DNA of 64,000 nt. It comes from Leptospira sp. WS4.C2 (GTDB lineage Bacteria > Spirochaetota > Leptospiria > Leptospirales > Leptospiraceae). Shown piece after piece: positions 26,551-35,233 of this stretch. The stretch is taken from positions 2,681,001 to 2,745,000 of the forward strand of contig NZ_CP162139.1 of assembly GCF_040833985.1 (NCBI RefSeq), in the 5' to 3' direction. The stretch's first letter is position 1; the number at the start of each line of letters is the position of its first letter. The position numbers and the translations under genes are program-made. The notes under the pieces are model-generated. The model did no database searches, was not told the origin of the DNA, and was given only the letters and a program-made list of their open reading frames with translations.

Positions 26551-29500
26551 ATGAAGAGATTTACATTACCACTTGTATTCTTTGTCCTCTCTTCCTGCGG
26601 ATTGCCCTCCCTTGTCCGTAACCCACTAGAATTCCTCACTTTCCTTCGATTTTTCTCTGGTCCTCAATTTACGGGACATAGCATTGGTGGCGCTGTCTCG
26701 GGACTCACTTCAGGAACTTCCGTTACCCTCACAAATAACAACCAAGAATCAATAACAGTCTCCGCTGATGGAAATTTTACGTTCCCTACAAAACTAAGTT
26801 CAGGTCAAAGTTATGACATAAGCCTAGTGACCAATGGAAGTGGCCTTACTTGTACGATTGCCAATGCACAAGGTGTCGTCCAAAGTAGCAATGTAACAAA
26901 TGTTAGTGTTACTTGTGGATGGGGAAGTAACTTTTATGAAGTGGGTGTGAATGTCTCCGGCCTAAGTGGTACCATCACCGTCCAAAACAATGCAGAGTCT
27001 CTGAACATTGCAACCACGGGCCTTACAAAATTTGCAATTCTAATCCAAACGGGCTCCAACTATGCGATTACAATCACTTCGCAACCCGTTGGCACCATTT
27101 GTTCCTTTGATGATCCGACACTTACAGTTGGCACGATGGCCGCAGCCAATGTAACCGTTTTTTTAACATGCGTTACCGGTTATTTGGTGGGAGGGAACAT
27201 TCATCCAGCACCTAGTGCCGATCTTGGGACTAGTCTCATTGGTAGACAAACATTTTTAAAAACAAGAGTGGGTTCTCATCCCATCAATGTTGGTGGAGCC
27301 GGTGCCATAACAGGTGGGGCGGTAGTGAGTGCAACTCCTACTACCGCTCGTTTTAATAGTCCAGGTATGATTGTTACTGACGGTAGTTTTATCTACTTAG
27401 CAGACTCGGCCAATGCCGTGATTCGAAAAATTGATAAGTCCAATGGAACTACCACCATCCTTGCTGGAGGAAATACGGGAGGGGGTACAGTTTGTCCAGG
27501 AACACTCACAACAAATTGCCAAGATGGCATAGGAACTGCGGCTCAGTTCAACGGCATTACCGGACTCACAACCAACGGAAATAATTTATTCGTTCTGGAA
27601 TCTGCAGGAAGACGGATCCGAAAGGTCAATCTCGCAACCTCAGTTGTTTCCACATTTGCTGGGACTGGCAATGCCGCATCAGCTGATAATGTTTCAGGAA
27701 TCCTAGCCTCTTTTAATAACCCATCTTGGATTACCATGTTTAATGGGAATCTCTATGTTGTAGATCGTGGGAATTGTACCATTCGCGTTGTGAACCCGAT
27801 AACAACAGCTGTTAGCACGATTGCCGGTGCAGCGACTATCTGTAGTTTTGCTAACGACCCAACAGGAACTAATGCTCGTTTTGTGTCTCCCATTGCTGTT
27901 GTTGGCTTAGGTGGATACCTCTATATTTCGGATATTGGGGTCGGCGGTGGACATAAAATTCGGAGACTATCTTTGAGTGGAACCAATGCAGTAGATACGA
28001 TAGCAGGTGATGGCGTACAGGCATCCACCGATGGAATCGGAACTGCAGCTCAGTTCAATGATCCCCATGGACTTGCAACAGACGGAACTCACTTATTTAT
28101 TTCCGAATGGTCTGGTCATAAAATCAGACATCTCAATCTTTCAACGGGTCAAGTCACAACTCTTGTGGGAAGTGTTTCTGGGTATGCGGACAATACCGGT
28201 GGGAATGGGCTTTTGAATTTTCCCGGTTATCTTTTGTCAGACGGACTGAATGTATACATAGCAGACACAGGAAACCACTCTCTCCGTTATTTGGAGCCCT
28301 CAGAATTGTTACGTTATACTTTTGATGGAAATACAAATGATTCGATTGGAACGAATCATGGTTCAATCGCTGGAGGACCAACTCCGACAACGGATGAAAA
28401 TGGTTTAACCAATGGCGCCTACGAGTTCAATGGAAGTGGAGATTTTATCCAATCCACAACAAATGTCAGTTCACCTGCAATCTCCGATAACTTAACCGTC
28501 TCAGCCTGGGTGTATCCAGCAAAAATCGTTGGGGATCAATTTATATTTTACAATGGGTTAGGTGGTTCTAATGGTTATGGTTTGATCTTTGACGGATCAT
28601 CATTAGCAACGGAAAGAAGTTTAAAAATCTCCCTTGGTGCTGTCGCTGCCAGTGGCACGACAACCATGAAACTTCCGTTAAATCAATGGTCTCATGTTGT
28701 ATTAACTCGCAATTCAACCAACTGGAAAATCTACATCAATGGTAAGCAGGATCCTCTAGTTTTCTCTACGAACCCCAATCTTCCAGCGAGCACTTTTAAG
28801 GTGGGGGATGCAGGGAACGGATATTATTTCAAAGGAAAAATCTCTGATGTTCGTTATTTCAATGGAGCACTGGATAATGATTCCATACAAAAACTGGGAA
28901 TACAAGTTCCCTCTGGCCTAATCTCCTACTTTCCATTCAATGGGAATGCCAAAGATTATGGAAGTTCTCGAAATGATTTGAACATCACTGGAGCCACAAC
29001 AACAACAGATCGGAATAGTCACCCAAATGGAGCCTATTATTTTAATGGTGCCTCCTTTATGCAAAAAGTAAATCCGATTGGTTTGCCGACGGGCAGTAGT
29101 CCAAGAACCATTTGTGTTTGGTTTAAGACAACCAACTCCATTGATCAATACAGTGTAGGTTATGGAACCTTCGCTACCTCTCAGGGCAGTGGCCTTGTTA
29201 ACACATCTACTCTCACGGGGATTTATGGCGTAGCAGATGATGTTAGTATATTTCACGAAGGATTTATGAACCAATGGGTTCATCTATGCGGAGTTTATAA
29301 TTCTACCACGGCCTCTGTTTTTGAAAATGGAGTCCTAAGAGCTTCAGGAAATAAAGCAACCTGGAACACCGTGGCAGGCCCAACCTTGGAAGTGGGAAGG
29401 CTCATTGATGGAACTGCAAATTTCTTTGGAGACCTTGACGATGTAAGAATTTATAATCGAGCCCTTTCCCTTTCGGAAATAAGGGCTCTCTCTGGATATT

Positions 29501-30261
29501 ACCCCACCCAAGTAAGCTCCTGGAACCAAACACTTGCTAGCAGTAGCCTGAAATTTTTTCTCATGCCGCAAGCCGCATCTTTTGGTCCAGGTACTTGTAG
29601 CGGAGGAACCAATTGTGTTGGTGTTTGGGACGACAGGAGTGGAAGTGGATTTCATGTCAGTCAAGCAAATGGGCCTTCACAACCAAACTTCAACTCAACT
29701 GGCCTAAACGGATCTCAGGGCATTCGTTTTTTGGAAGGTGCATCGACCTATTTATCGAGAACTTGTACACCCGAATTAAATTCAATTTCCAATACAATTT
29801 TTATTGCGTATCACGAATTAAATACCACAGGTAACGATGGAATGTTCCATAATGGTACAAAAATCTTATATTTACCAGACAATGTTGGAAATTACTTAAG
29901 TCTGTTTGATGACGCAATAGGTAGTCCAGTGTTGATCTCATCTGCACCTTACAGTTCTGTAACCAATCCAGTTTTAATGTCATTGCATTTTAATGGAACA
30001 GCAGGAAATATTTTTAGAGACGGAACAGTTGTTGGATCAATTCCTACTACCGGTGCCGCATTCAATTGTCTTGTGGGAGACTTAAGTATAGGCAGGTTTT
30101 CTTGGAATACTGGAGTTTATCCTAACAACGGTGATTATTTTGACGGATTTTTAGGCGATATCATTTACTTTGACCAAGTTCTTAGTACCAGTGATCGTGA
30201 ACTTGTCGAATGTTATCTCTCCAATAAGTATAATATGCCAGTGGGCCACTCCTGTCAATAA
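26551..30261 (+). CDS. Giant NHL-repeat / LamG lipoprotein
   Basis: This protein of 1236 residues has the lipobox FVLSSC. The domain order is two leptospiral beta-sandwich modules (about 45-130 and 135-215, each ending in Cys). Five or so NHL repeats follow at about 260-590 (GMIVTDGSFIYLADSAN, PHGLATDGTHLFISE, YLLSDGLNVYIADTGN), likely forming a beta-propeller. Then come a LamG domain at about 595-785, a second LamG at about 790-985 and a third concanavalin-like segment to the end. The LamG boundaries are marked by LLRYTFDGNTNDS and LISYFPFNGNAKD. It is probably a surface adhesin-like protein. Its ligand is unknown. Confidence 0.85.
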   Translation: MKRFTLPLVFFVLSSCGLPSLVRNPLEFLTFLRFFSGPQFTGHSIGGAVSGLTSGTSVTLTNNNQESITVSADGNFTFPTKLSSGQSYDISLVTNGSGLTCTIANAQGVVQSSNVTNVSVTCGWGSNFYEVGVNVSGLSGTITVQNNAESLNIATTGLTKFAILIQTGSNYAITITSQPVGTICSFDDPTLTVGTMAAANVTVFLTCVTGYLVGGNIHPAPSADLGTSLIGRQTFLKTRVGSHPINVGGAGAITGGAVVSATPTTARFNSPGMIVTDGSFIYLADSANAVIRKIDKSNGTTTILAGGNTGGGTVCPGTLTTNCQDGIGTAAQFNGITGLTTNGNNLFVLESAGRRIRKVNLATSVVSTFAGTGNAASADNVSGILASFNNPSWITMFNGNLYVVDRGNCTIRVVNPITTAVSTIAGAATICSFANDPTGTNARFVSPIAVVGLGGYLYISDIGVGGGHKIRRLSLSGTNAVDTIAGDGVQASTDGIGTAAQFNDPHGLATDGTHLFISEWSGHKIRHLNLSTGQVTTLVGSVSGYADNTGGNGLLNFPGYLLSDGLNVYIADTGNHSLRYLEPSELLRYTFDGNTNDSIGTNHGSIAGGPTPTTDENGLTNGAYEFNGSGDFIQSTTNVSSPAISDNLTVSAWVYPAKIVGDQFIFYNGLGGSNGYGLIFDGSSLATERSLKISLGAVAASGTTTMKLPLNQWSHVVLTRNSTNWKIYINGKQDPLVFSTNPNLPASTFKVGDAGNGYYFKGKISDVRYFNGALDNDSIQKLGIQVPSGLISYFPFNGNAKDYGSSRNDLNITGATTTTDRNSHPNGAYYFNGASFMQKVNPIGLPTGSSPRTICVWFKTTNSIDQYSVGYGTFATSQGSGLVNTSTLTGIYGVADDVSIFHEGFMNQWVHLCGVYNSTTASVFENGVLRASGNKATWNTVAGPTLEVGRLIDGTANFFGDLDDVRIYNRALSLSEIRALSGYYPTQVSSWNQTLASSSLKFFLMPQAASFGPGTCSGGTNCVGVWDDRSGSGFHVSQANGPSQPNFNSTGLNGSQGIRFLEGASTYLSRTCTPELNSISNTIFIAYHELNTTGNDGMFHNGTKILYLPDNVGNYLSLFDDAIGSPVLISSAPYSSVTNPVLMSLHFNGTAGNIFRDGTVVGSIPTTGAAFNCLVGDLSIGRFSWNTGVYPNNGDYFDGFLGDIIYFDQVLSTSDRELVECYLSNKYNMPVGHSCQ

Positions 30262-30318
30262 GGGGTTGGAAAAGACCCACCTAACAAAGACCTACCATTC
30301 GTATTTTTTCTATTGTTG

Positions 30319-31032
30319 TTATGGTTTTATCCTAATCATTTGGATTCCAAGGGAAACCATCCAAAATAACCAACACAAACTCCCCACAAGACCAGCAAGA
30401 GGAATCTCACTCAGCCCAGGAATCACAATGGCAAACAACTCCAATTGTGCTAGCAGGTAAATGAAAGAAGAAACGAATCCGAAAACAGAAATCCATTTCG
30501 GGAAAATACCATCTTTCCAAATGATAAAAGAGAAAATCGCCATCCAAAAAATGGTAAATAGTTGGCCTAAATGTTCGCCAAGCAAAACTCCGAATAGGTG
30601 GTGAATGATTTGGAAATTCACTAAAATTGCTTCTTTCATCACATTCGATGTATTCGGATCCGTATAAAGGTTGGCAAGAATAGGAACCACAAAGACCCAT
30701 CGCAAAAGCCCCATAAGTTGGAAAAAAAGGGATACAACTCCCCATGTCGTTGCAGTGAGCGATGCTAGCGGGCTTTTTACTTTAGTGATCTGATACAAAC
30801 TAAGATAACTAAATACTAGAGGTAGGCCTGAGATTCCAAAAAACCACCAAGTCCATACGAGGGTTGCTCCCCCCTTTTGAAACTCCAATAAGATCTCACC
30901 CACCGGCTTTCGTAAAATATCCGGATATTGAAAATTCATAATCAACATTGTATAAGGAATTTGGATGAGAAATGGTATAAAGATAAAGATCATACCTGCA
31001 TATCGATTCCATTCGATTGATTCATTTTTCAT
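30319..31032 (-). CDS. Multi-pass membrane protein (DUF4386-like)
   Basis: This 237-residue protein has six or so hydrophobic helices and no extracytoplasmic domain. The order of helices and conserved bits such as RYAGMIFIFIPFL, IIHHLFGVLLGEHLGQLF and FPKWISVFGFVSSF resemble the DUF4386 family, of unknown function. It ends 10 nt before the next minus-strand gene start region's partner, so it likely forms an operon with the exported protein upstream at 31043-31519. Confidence 0.6.
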   Translation of the reverse strand: MKNESIEWNRYAGMIFIFIPFLIQIPYTMLIMNFQYPDILRKPVGEILLEFQKGGATLVWTWWFFGISGLPLVFSYLSLYQITKVKSPLASLTATTWGVVSLFFQLMGLLRWVFVVPILANLYTDPNTSNVMKEAILVNFQIIHHLFGVLLGEHLGQLFTIFWMAIFSFIIWKDGIFPKWISVFGFVSSFIYLLAQLELFAIVIPGLSEIPLAGLVGSLCWLFWMVSLGIQMIRIKP

Positions 31033-31042
31033 ATTTTACCTC

Positions 31043-31519
31043 TTAAAAAAATTCCGAATAACTAATCCCAGGTGTTGGATTGAGTTCTGTACTTTCACCT
31101 TTGGCACCAAGGGCAATAAGCCCAAAACGAAAACTAAAACCTCGCCAAATCATAAACCGATACCCTACTTCATACATAATGGTATCTTTATTTTTGTATT
31201 CCAAATTGATCCCTTTACCATACGATAAATATGTATAAAAGGATGACGGTTGTTCTACAGAGGAAACCAACTCTGTTGGTAGAAACCAATAACCAACACC
31301 TACCTTATAAAACTTCGTTGTGATCCCTGGTTCAAAATTGGTAACATAATACCCTCCATGGATCGATACTCTTTCATAACGATACTCTCCACCAATGGAA
31401 GGTGCCCGAAAAAAATTAACTGAGAATTCCTCTTTGGAGAATGTAGAACTCCCAAAAATCGGTTTTTGTAAGATAAATATAATGAAAAAGGTAATGGTAA
31501 GTTTTATTTGCATGATCAT
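31043..31519 (-). CDS. Exported, possibly outer-membrane beta-barrel protein
   Basis: The frame opens at 31597, but a signal peptide starts only at MIMQIKLTITFFIIFIL, so I place the start at the ATG at 31519 (31513 is equally possible), giving about 158 residues. After the signal, alternating aromatic/polar strands appear (YRYERVSIHGGYYVTN, FYKVGVGYWFLP, FYTYLSYGKGINLEY, MYEVGYRFMIWRGFSFRFGLIALGA), as in small outer-membrane barrels. I do not recognise the family. It is divergent from the AraC regulator at 31653, which may control it. Confidence 0.6.
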   Translation of the reverse strand: MIMQIKLTITFFIIFILQKPIFGSSTFSKEEFSVNFFRAPSIGGEYRYERVSIHGGYYVTNFEPGITTKFYKVGVGYWFLPTELVSSVEQPSSFYTYLSYGKGINLEYKNKDTIMYEVGYRFMIWRGFSFRFGLIALGAKGESTELNPTPGISYSEFF

Positions 31520-31652
31520 CCTTACATACACATTAATGATATAAACTTTTGTCGGGTTTGTCGTCTCACCCAATGGGAAGTTACCTTTATTTTTCAAAAA
31601 AATTTATATCAATCTTTAGAATAAACTCTACCTTAGGAAAGGTTTCTAATAA

Positions 31653-32771
31653 ATGATCGGATCTATTATCCTGAGTGCTGGCATCATGCAGTCAATTTTC
31701 CTTGCCTTTTACTTTTATCACCAAGATAGGAAGGGGAAACAATTCGGTGGAGGTTTAAGTTTTTTCTTTTCCTTTCTCACCATCCTCATGATGAACAATC
31801 TAGTGTTTTATTCGGGTAAACTGCAAGAATTCCCACATCTCATCAAAACGGGTTACTTATTCGGTTTTCTCAGTGCCCCTTTTTTTTCTTATGCAGTCAC
31901 AAAGTATTTTGGAATTCCAAGAGAGAAAGGAATCTGGGTTAGCCTTTCATTCCTACCTTCAATCATCTTCCTCGTCTATTACCTACCTTTCTTTTTACTA
32001 AGTGGAGAAAACAAACTTATATCATTAGAAAAATTCGCTTCAAACGAGCTCCAAAGTGAATCAAACCTTTTGCAAATAGCAACACTTACGATTTCTTTAT
32101 TTATATTTGTTCGTGTGTATTTTCGTTTTCAAATGATTCTTGAGGAATTTTCAAAAATACCCAATGCGGAAGCGAAAATTTTCAATCGATACGTGTTGAT
32201 TCTCATATTATGGCTAATCCTTTGTATTTTGTTTTGTTTTTTATTTCCTGGAAGAAACTCAGAGAGTATTTCTAATATTGGTTTTTCCGTTTGGGTTCTT
32301 GGTTTTGCTTGGCATAAAATCTATCAAGAGCAATTGGAATATCATTCACATATCATTGGTTCAGATACAAAACCAGAAACATTTAAGTATCAAAAATCCT
32401 ATTTGCCTGAAGAAAAACTGAACCAACTAGGGGAAAAATTAGATGTTATTTTAAATCAAGAGGAAACCATCTTAGATAGTGATCTAAGTTTATCTAAAAT
32501 ATCGGAAATACTGGAACAGTCCCCTCATGTAACCTCACAAGTGTTCCATAGATACTATGGCCAAAGTTTAATTGAGATCATTAGGACAAAAAGAATTGAA
32601 ATCGCAAAGAGAGCTTTAATCAAATCGGACCTGCCTGTCCTGCGGATTGGTTTTGACGTTGGTTTCAATTCCAAAAACGCTTTTATCAGAGCCTTCAAAG
32701 ACTTAACCAATCTAACACCTTCCAACTATCGAAAAAAATTCTCCACAGAGTCAAAAGAAAGAAATCCTTAG
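31653..32771 (+). CDS. Membrane-bound AraC-type regulator
   Basis: The N-terminal two thirds of this 372-residue protein contain about seven hydrophobic helices without a large external domain. The C-terminus (about 260-365) is an AraC-type DNA-binding domain: LSKISEILEQSPHVTSQVF, then ALIKSDLPVLRIGFDVGFNSKNAFIRAFKDLTNLTPS, of which the second HTH is the clearer. It differs from the 7TM-DISM regulator at 22.6 kb by lacking the sensor ectodomain. It is divergent from the DUF4386/barrel pair with 55 nt between the originally open frames, and could regulate that pair and itself. Confidence 0.82.
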   Translation: MIGSIILSAGIMQSIFLAFYFYHQDRKGKQFGGGLSFFFSFLTILMMNNLVFYSGKLQEFPHLIKTGYLFGFLSAPFFSYAVTKYFGIPREKGIWVSLSFLPSIIFLVYYLPFFLLSGENKLISLEKFASNELQSESNLLQIATLTISLFIFVRVYFRFQMILEEFSKIPNAEAKIFNRYVLILILWLILCILFCFLFPGRNSESISNIGFSVWVLGFAWHKIYQEQLEYHSHIIGSDTKPETFKYQKSYLPEEKLNQLGEKLDVILNQEETILDSDLSLSKISEILEQSPHVTSQVFHRYYGQSLIEIIRTKRIEIAKRALIKSDLPVLRIGFDVGFNSKNAFIRAFKDLTNLTPSNYRKKFSTESKERNP

Positions 32772-32814
32772 TTTTCACTCTGCGGAAAAAAAATATGGCC
32801 TATGACTCAGAAAT

Positions 32815-33951
32815 TTACTTTCTCTCCTTTAAGTTCAGCGCAATAAAAAAAGAGATTCCGCAAGTAATCATTCCAAAAGCGTACACTGCCGCATAACCAA
32901 AATGATTGGCAACAAGTCCTGCAAGTGGACCGGTAACTCCTAAGGCTAAATCAAAAAAAGCAACATAGGCACCAAGAGCAACACCTCTAAATTGGGGCTC
33001 TATATTCTTAACTGCTTCCACACCAAATGCAGGAAAAACAAGAGAGTATCCAAAACCAGTAAGTGCTGCACCCACAAATGCAACCGACGAGGAATCCGCC
33101 TGCCAGAGAAGATACTGTCCCAAAATTGCCACAGCCGAAAATAAAAGTGCAATCTTTCTTCCACCATATTTATCTACCGATGGAGCAAAGAACACGCGAG
33201 CAAGAACATAGGCAGTTCCAAAGATTGTCATGACCCAATGTGCGTTCTCCCAACCCTTTTCTTTGAATAGGAGTGTGCTAAATCCCGCAATTCCAGCAAA
33301 ACAAACCGCTGCAAAGAAAAGACCCGTTCCTTGTTTCCAAACACGAGGGATCACTTGATAAAAAGGTATCCGAGTCGTTCCGGTCACGGGAATGGATGGA
33401 ACAAAGTATGAAATGATTCCTGCAATGAAAGGCAAAAGAATCGCAAAAAACATCCCACCCTGAAATCCAAAATCTTTTACAGCTAAATAACTAAGTGGCG
33501 CAGAAATGGCAATGGCTCCATACATTGCCATTCCACTCCAGGCCATCACTCGACCTGCGTTAGTTGGTCCAACCAATCCAACTCCCCAAGAAAGCGCACC
33601 AGTAATCAATAAACTTTCAGAATATCCTAATATAATACGGCTTATTAATAAACTAACAAGACCAAGATTATGATTCAAAAAGACTACTCCTAATGTAACA
33701 AAACCTGAAATGACTGCGAAAAAAATCCCTCGTATCACAGCAACTTTGGGTCCTTTTAGATCAGAAATCGTTCCGGAATGGTGTCGGCTCAGTAGCGTTA
33801 CAAGAGATTGAGTCCCAAGTATTACTCCAAGCCAAACATCGCTTAAACCTAAAACCCCTTTAATAAGGCCCGGCAATATGGCAATGGGTATACCCACTGA
33901 AAAAAATCCCAAAAGAACAATCACGGCTATGAACAAAATGTATTTCATCAT
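32815..33951 (-). CDS. MFS transporter
   Basis: The frame extends to 34188, but the first 79 codons overlap the DUF2938 gene and look noncoding. The start at 33951 (MMKYILF) has AAAGGA at the right spacing and gives 378 residues, with about 12 membrane helices. The loop between helices 2 and 3 (LLSRHHSGTISDLKGPKVAVIRG) is the typical MFS motif A region. The substrate is unknown; the protein most resembles YfcJ/YhhS-like efflux carriers. It starts 8 nt after the stop of the DUF2938 gene, so the two form an operon facing an ArsR-rhodanese gene. Confidence 0.85.
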   Translation of the reverse strand: MMKYILFIAVIVLLGFFSVGIPIAILPGLIKGVLGLSDVWLGVILGTQSLVTLLSRHHSGTISDLKGPKVAVIRGIFFAVISGFVTLGVVFLNHNLGLVSLLISRIILGYSESLLITGALSWGVGLVGPTNAGRVMAWSGMAMYGAIAISAPLSYLAVKDFGFQGGMFFAILLPFIAGIISYFVPSIPVTGTTRIPFYQVIPRVWKQGTGLFFAAVCFAGIAGFSTLLFKEKGWENAHWVMTIFGTAYVLARVFFAPSVDKYGGRKIALLFSAVAILGQYLLWQADSSSVAFVGAALTGFGYSLVFPAFGVEAVKNIEPQFRGVALGAYVAFFDLALGVTGPLAGLVANHFGYAAVYAFGMITCGISFFIALNLKERK

Positions 33952-33959
33952 AACTTCCT

Positions 33960-34472
33960 TTACTTTATTACCAAAGGAATTAAGGCATTGATTAACATTG
34001 CTGATCCATAAAGCCCAAATCCATAAACGGTGTGAATGGCAAAGTTTCGTAATCGCACTTGGGTTGGTTTCGGGGCCTTGGAAGCGGCAATCCCTATTCC
34101 CATAGCAGGTTGCATCAAAAACCAAGGTGCAAAAATCGTCCCAACACCAACAAGGATTGCTGGTAACAGACTGGGATTTCTTAACCAACCTTCACCCCAA
34201 ATGATGGGCAATAAAAACGAAAAGAAAATCCCGATGGCATAATGAACAACCCAACCTATCATAGTTTCTCCTGCAATGGCTTGGCTTTTAGCAATCCCAT
34301 CGTGAAAAAGTTTTCCCCGAAATGTATGCCCCACTAGACGCCCCAAAAGTCCCAGATCAAGCGAACTTACCCCCATCGTCTTTTGCAAAAGGAATCGCCA
34401 GACATCCATTGCCATAGTAGCTCCAATCCCGATTCCAAAGACCTTCCAACAAATTTCTAAAAGAAAACCCAT
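33960..34472 (-). CDS. DUF2938 family membrane protein
   Basis: This is a 170-residue protein with four or five hydrophobic helices. Conserved bits of DUF2938 are visible: GIGIGATMAMDVWRFLLQ, LGRLVGHTFRGKLFHDGI, GWVVHYAIGIFFS and FAPWFLMQPAMGIGIAASK. Function is unknown in this family. It is the first gene of an operon with the MFS transporter; a long inverted repeat lies just upstream of its start, near the likely promoter. Confidence 0.8.
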   Translation of the reverse strand: MGFLLEICWKVFGIGIGATMAMDVWRFLLQKTMGVSSLDLGLLGRLVGHTFRGKLFHDGIAKSQAIAGETMIGWVVHYAIGIFFSFLLPIIWGEGWLRNPSLLPAILVGVGTIFAPWFLMQPAMGIGIAASKAPKPTQVRLRNFAIHTVYGFGLYGSAMLINALIPLVIK

Positions 34473-34489
34473 ATTTTCCCTCCAACAAT

Positions 34490-34527
34490 CATTCTATCAT
34501 TCAATTGTTTCATTGATTGATAGAATG
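34490..34527. promoter_or_regulatory. Long inverted repeat between the divergent DUF2938 and ArsR-rhodanese genes
   Basis: Two 16-nt arms (CATTCTATCATTCAAT and ATTGATTGATAGAATG) match at 15 of 16 positions around a 6-nt spacer. It starts 18 nt upstream of the DUF2938 ATG and 70 nt upstream of the ArsR start. It fits an ArsR-family operator controlling both directions. Confidence 0.7.
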
Positions 34528-34596
34528 TATATAGTTTTTTTAAAGAAACTTACAAAATCTCTTGCCACAAAAGTAAAAATAGTTTGAATTAGATAA

Positions 34597-35223
34597 ATGA
34601 TGAGCAGTTTAGAAATCATCCCACGTATGGGGGAAGTTGCCAATATGTTGGGTAACGAATCTCGGCTTATCTTAATGCAACTTTTGTCTGAGGGTGAAAA
34701 GTCGGTAGAAACTCTCTCGGAACAGTCAGGAATCCCTGTAGCCAACACATCACAGCACCTCCAAGCTCTAAAGAAAACGAACATGGTGACCACACGCCGC
34801 GAAGGAAAACGAATCCTCTATCGATTGGAATCAGGTCCAATTAAAGAATTATTTTTGGCACTGGAAAAATTTGCCGTGTTTAGCACAGCACAACGTCAAG
34901 GTCTTTTCACTGGTGTTGCACCAATTAAGAAGAATCATCTTACCATTCCCGAACTCCAAAAGAAATTGAAAAAAGGCACAACCATACTCATTGATGTTCG
35001 CTCAAAAGAAGAATATAAAAAAGGGCATATCCCTGAAGCGGTAAATATCCCCTACAACGAACTCACAACTCACAAATTTCCTAAAAACAAAGAAGTGATT
35101 GTGTATTGCCGAGGACCTCTCTGTTTGTTGTCAGTCAACGCAGTTAATCTATTGAAATCACGCGAAGTCAACGTATCCCGTTTTGAGCCAGGATACAGTG
35201 GTTGGTCCGAAGGCGAAAATTGA
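34597..35223 (+). CDS. ArsR regulator fused to a rhodanese domain
   Basis: Of 208 residues (or 207 from the second ATG), the N-terminal ~95 form an ArsR winged helix (LGNESRLILMQLLSEGEKSVETL, VANTSQHLQALKKTNMV). The C-terminal ~100 are a rhodanese domain (TTILIDVRSKEEYKKGHIPEAVNIPYNEL) with the active loop YCRGPLC. Such fusions are thought to sense reactive sulfur or persulfide through the rhodanese cysteine. It is divergent from the DUF2938-MFS operon, and the inverted repeat between them is the likely operator. A role in sulfur or metal export control is inferred. Confidence 0.88.
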   Translation: MMSSLEIIPRMGEVANMLGNESRLILMQLLSEGEKSVETLSEQSGIPVANTSQHLQALKKTNMVTTRREGKRILYRLESGPIKELFLALEKFAVFSTAQRQGLFTGVAPIKKNHLTIPELQKKLKKGTTILIDVRSKEEYKKGHIPEAVNIPYNELTTHKFPKNKEVIVYCRGPLCLLSVNAVNLLKSREVNVSRFEPGYSGWSEGEN

Positions 35224-35233
35224 TTATAGTAAT

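Noticed and set aside
33952..34188. 79-codon N-terminal extension of the MFS protein
   Set aside because: It overlaps the DUF2938 gene and begins with TTG; the internal ATG at 33951 has a good ribosome-binding site and starts the first membrane helix.
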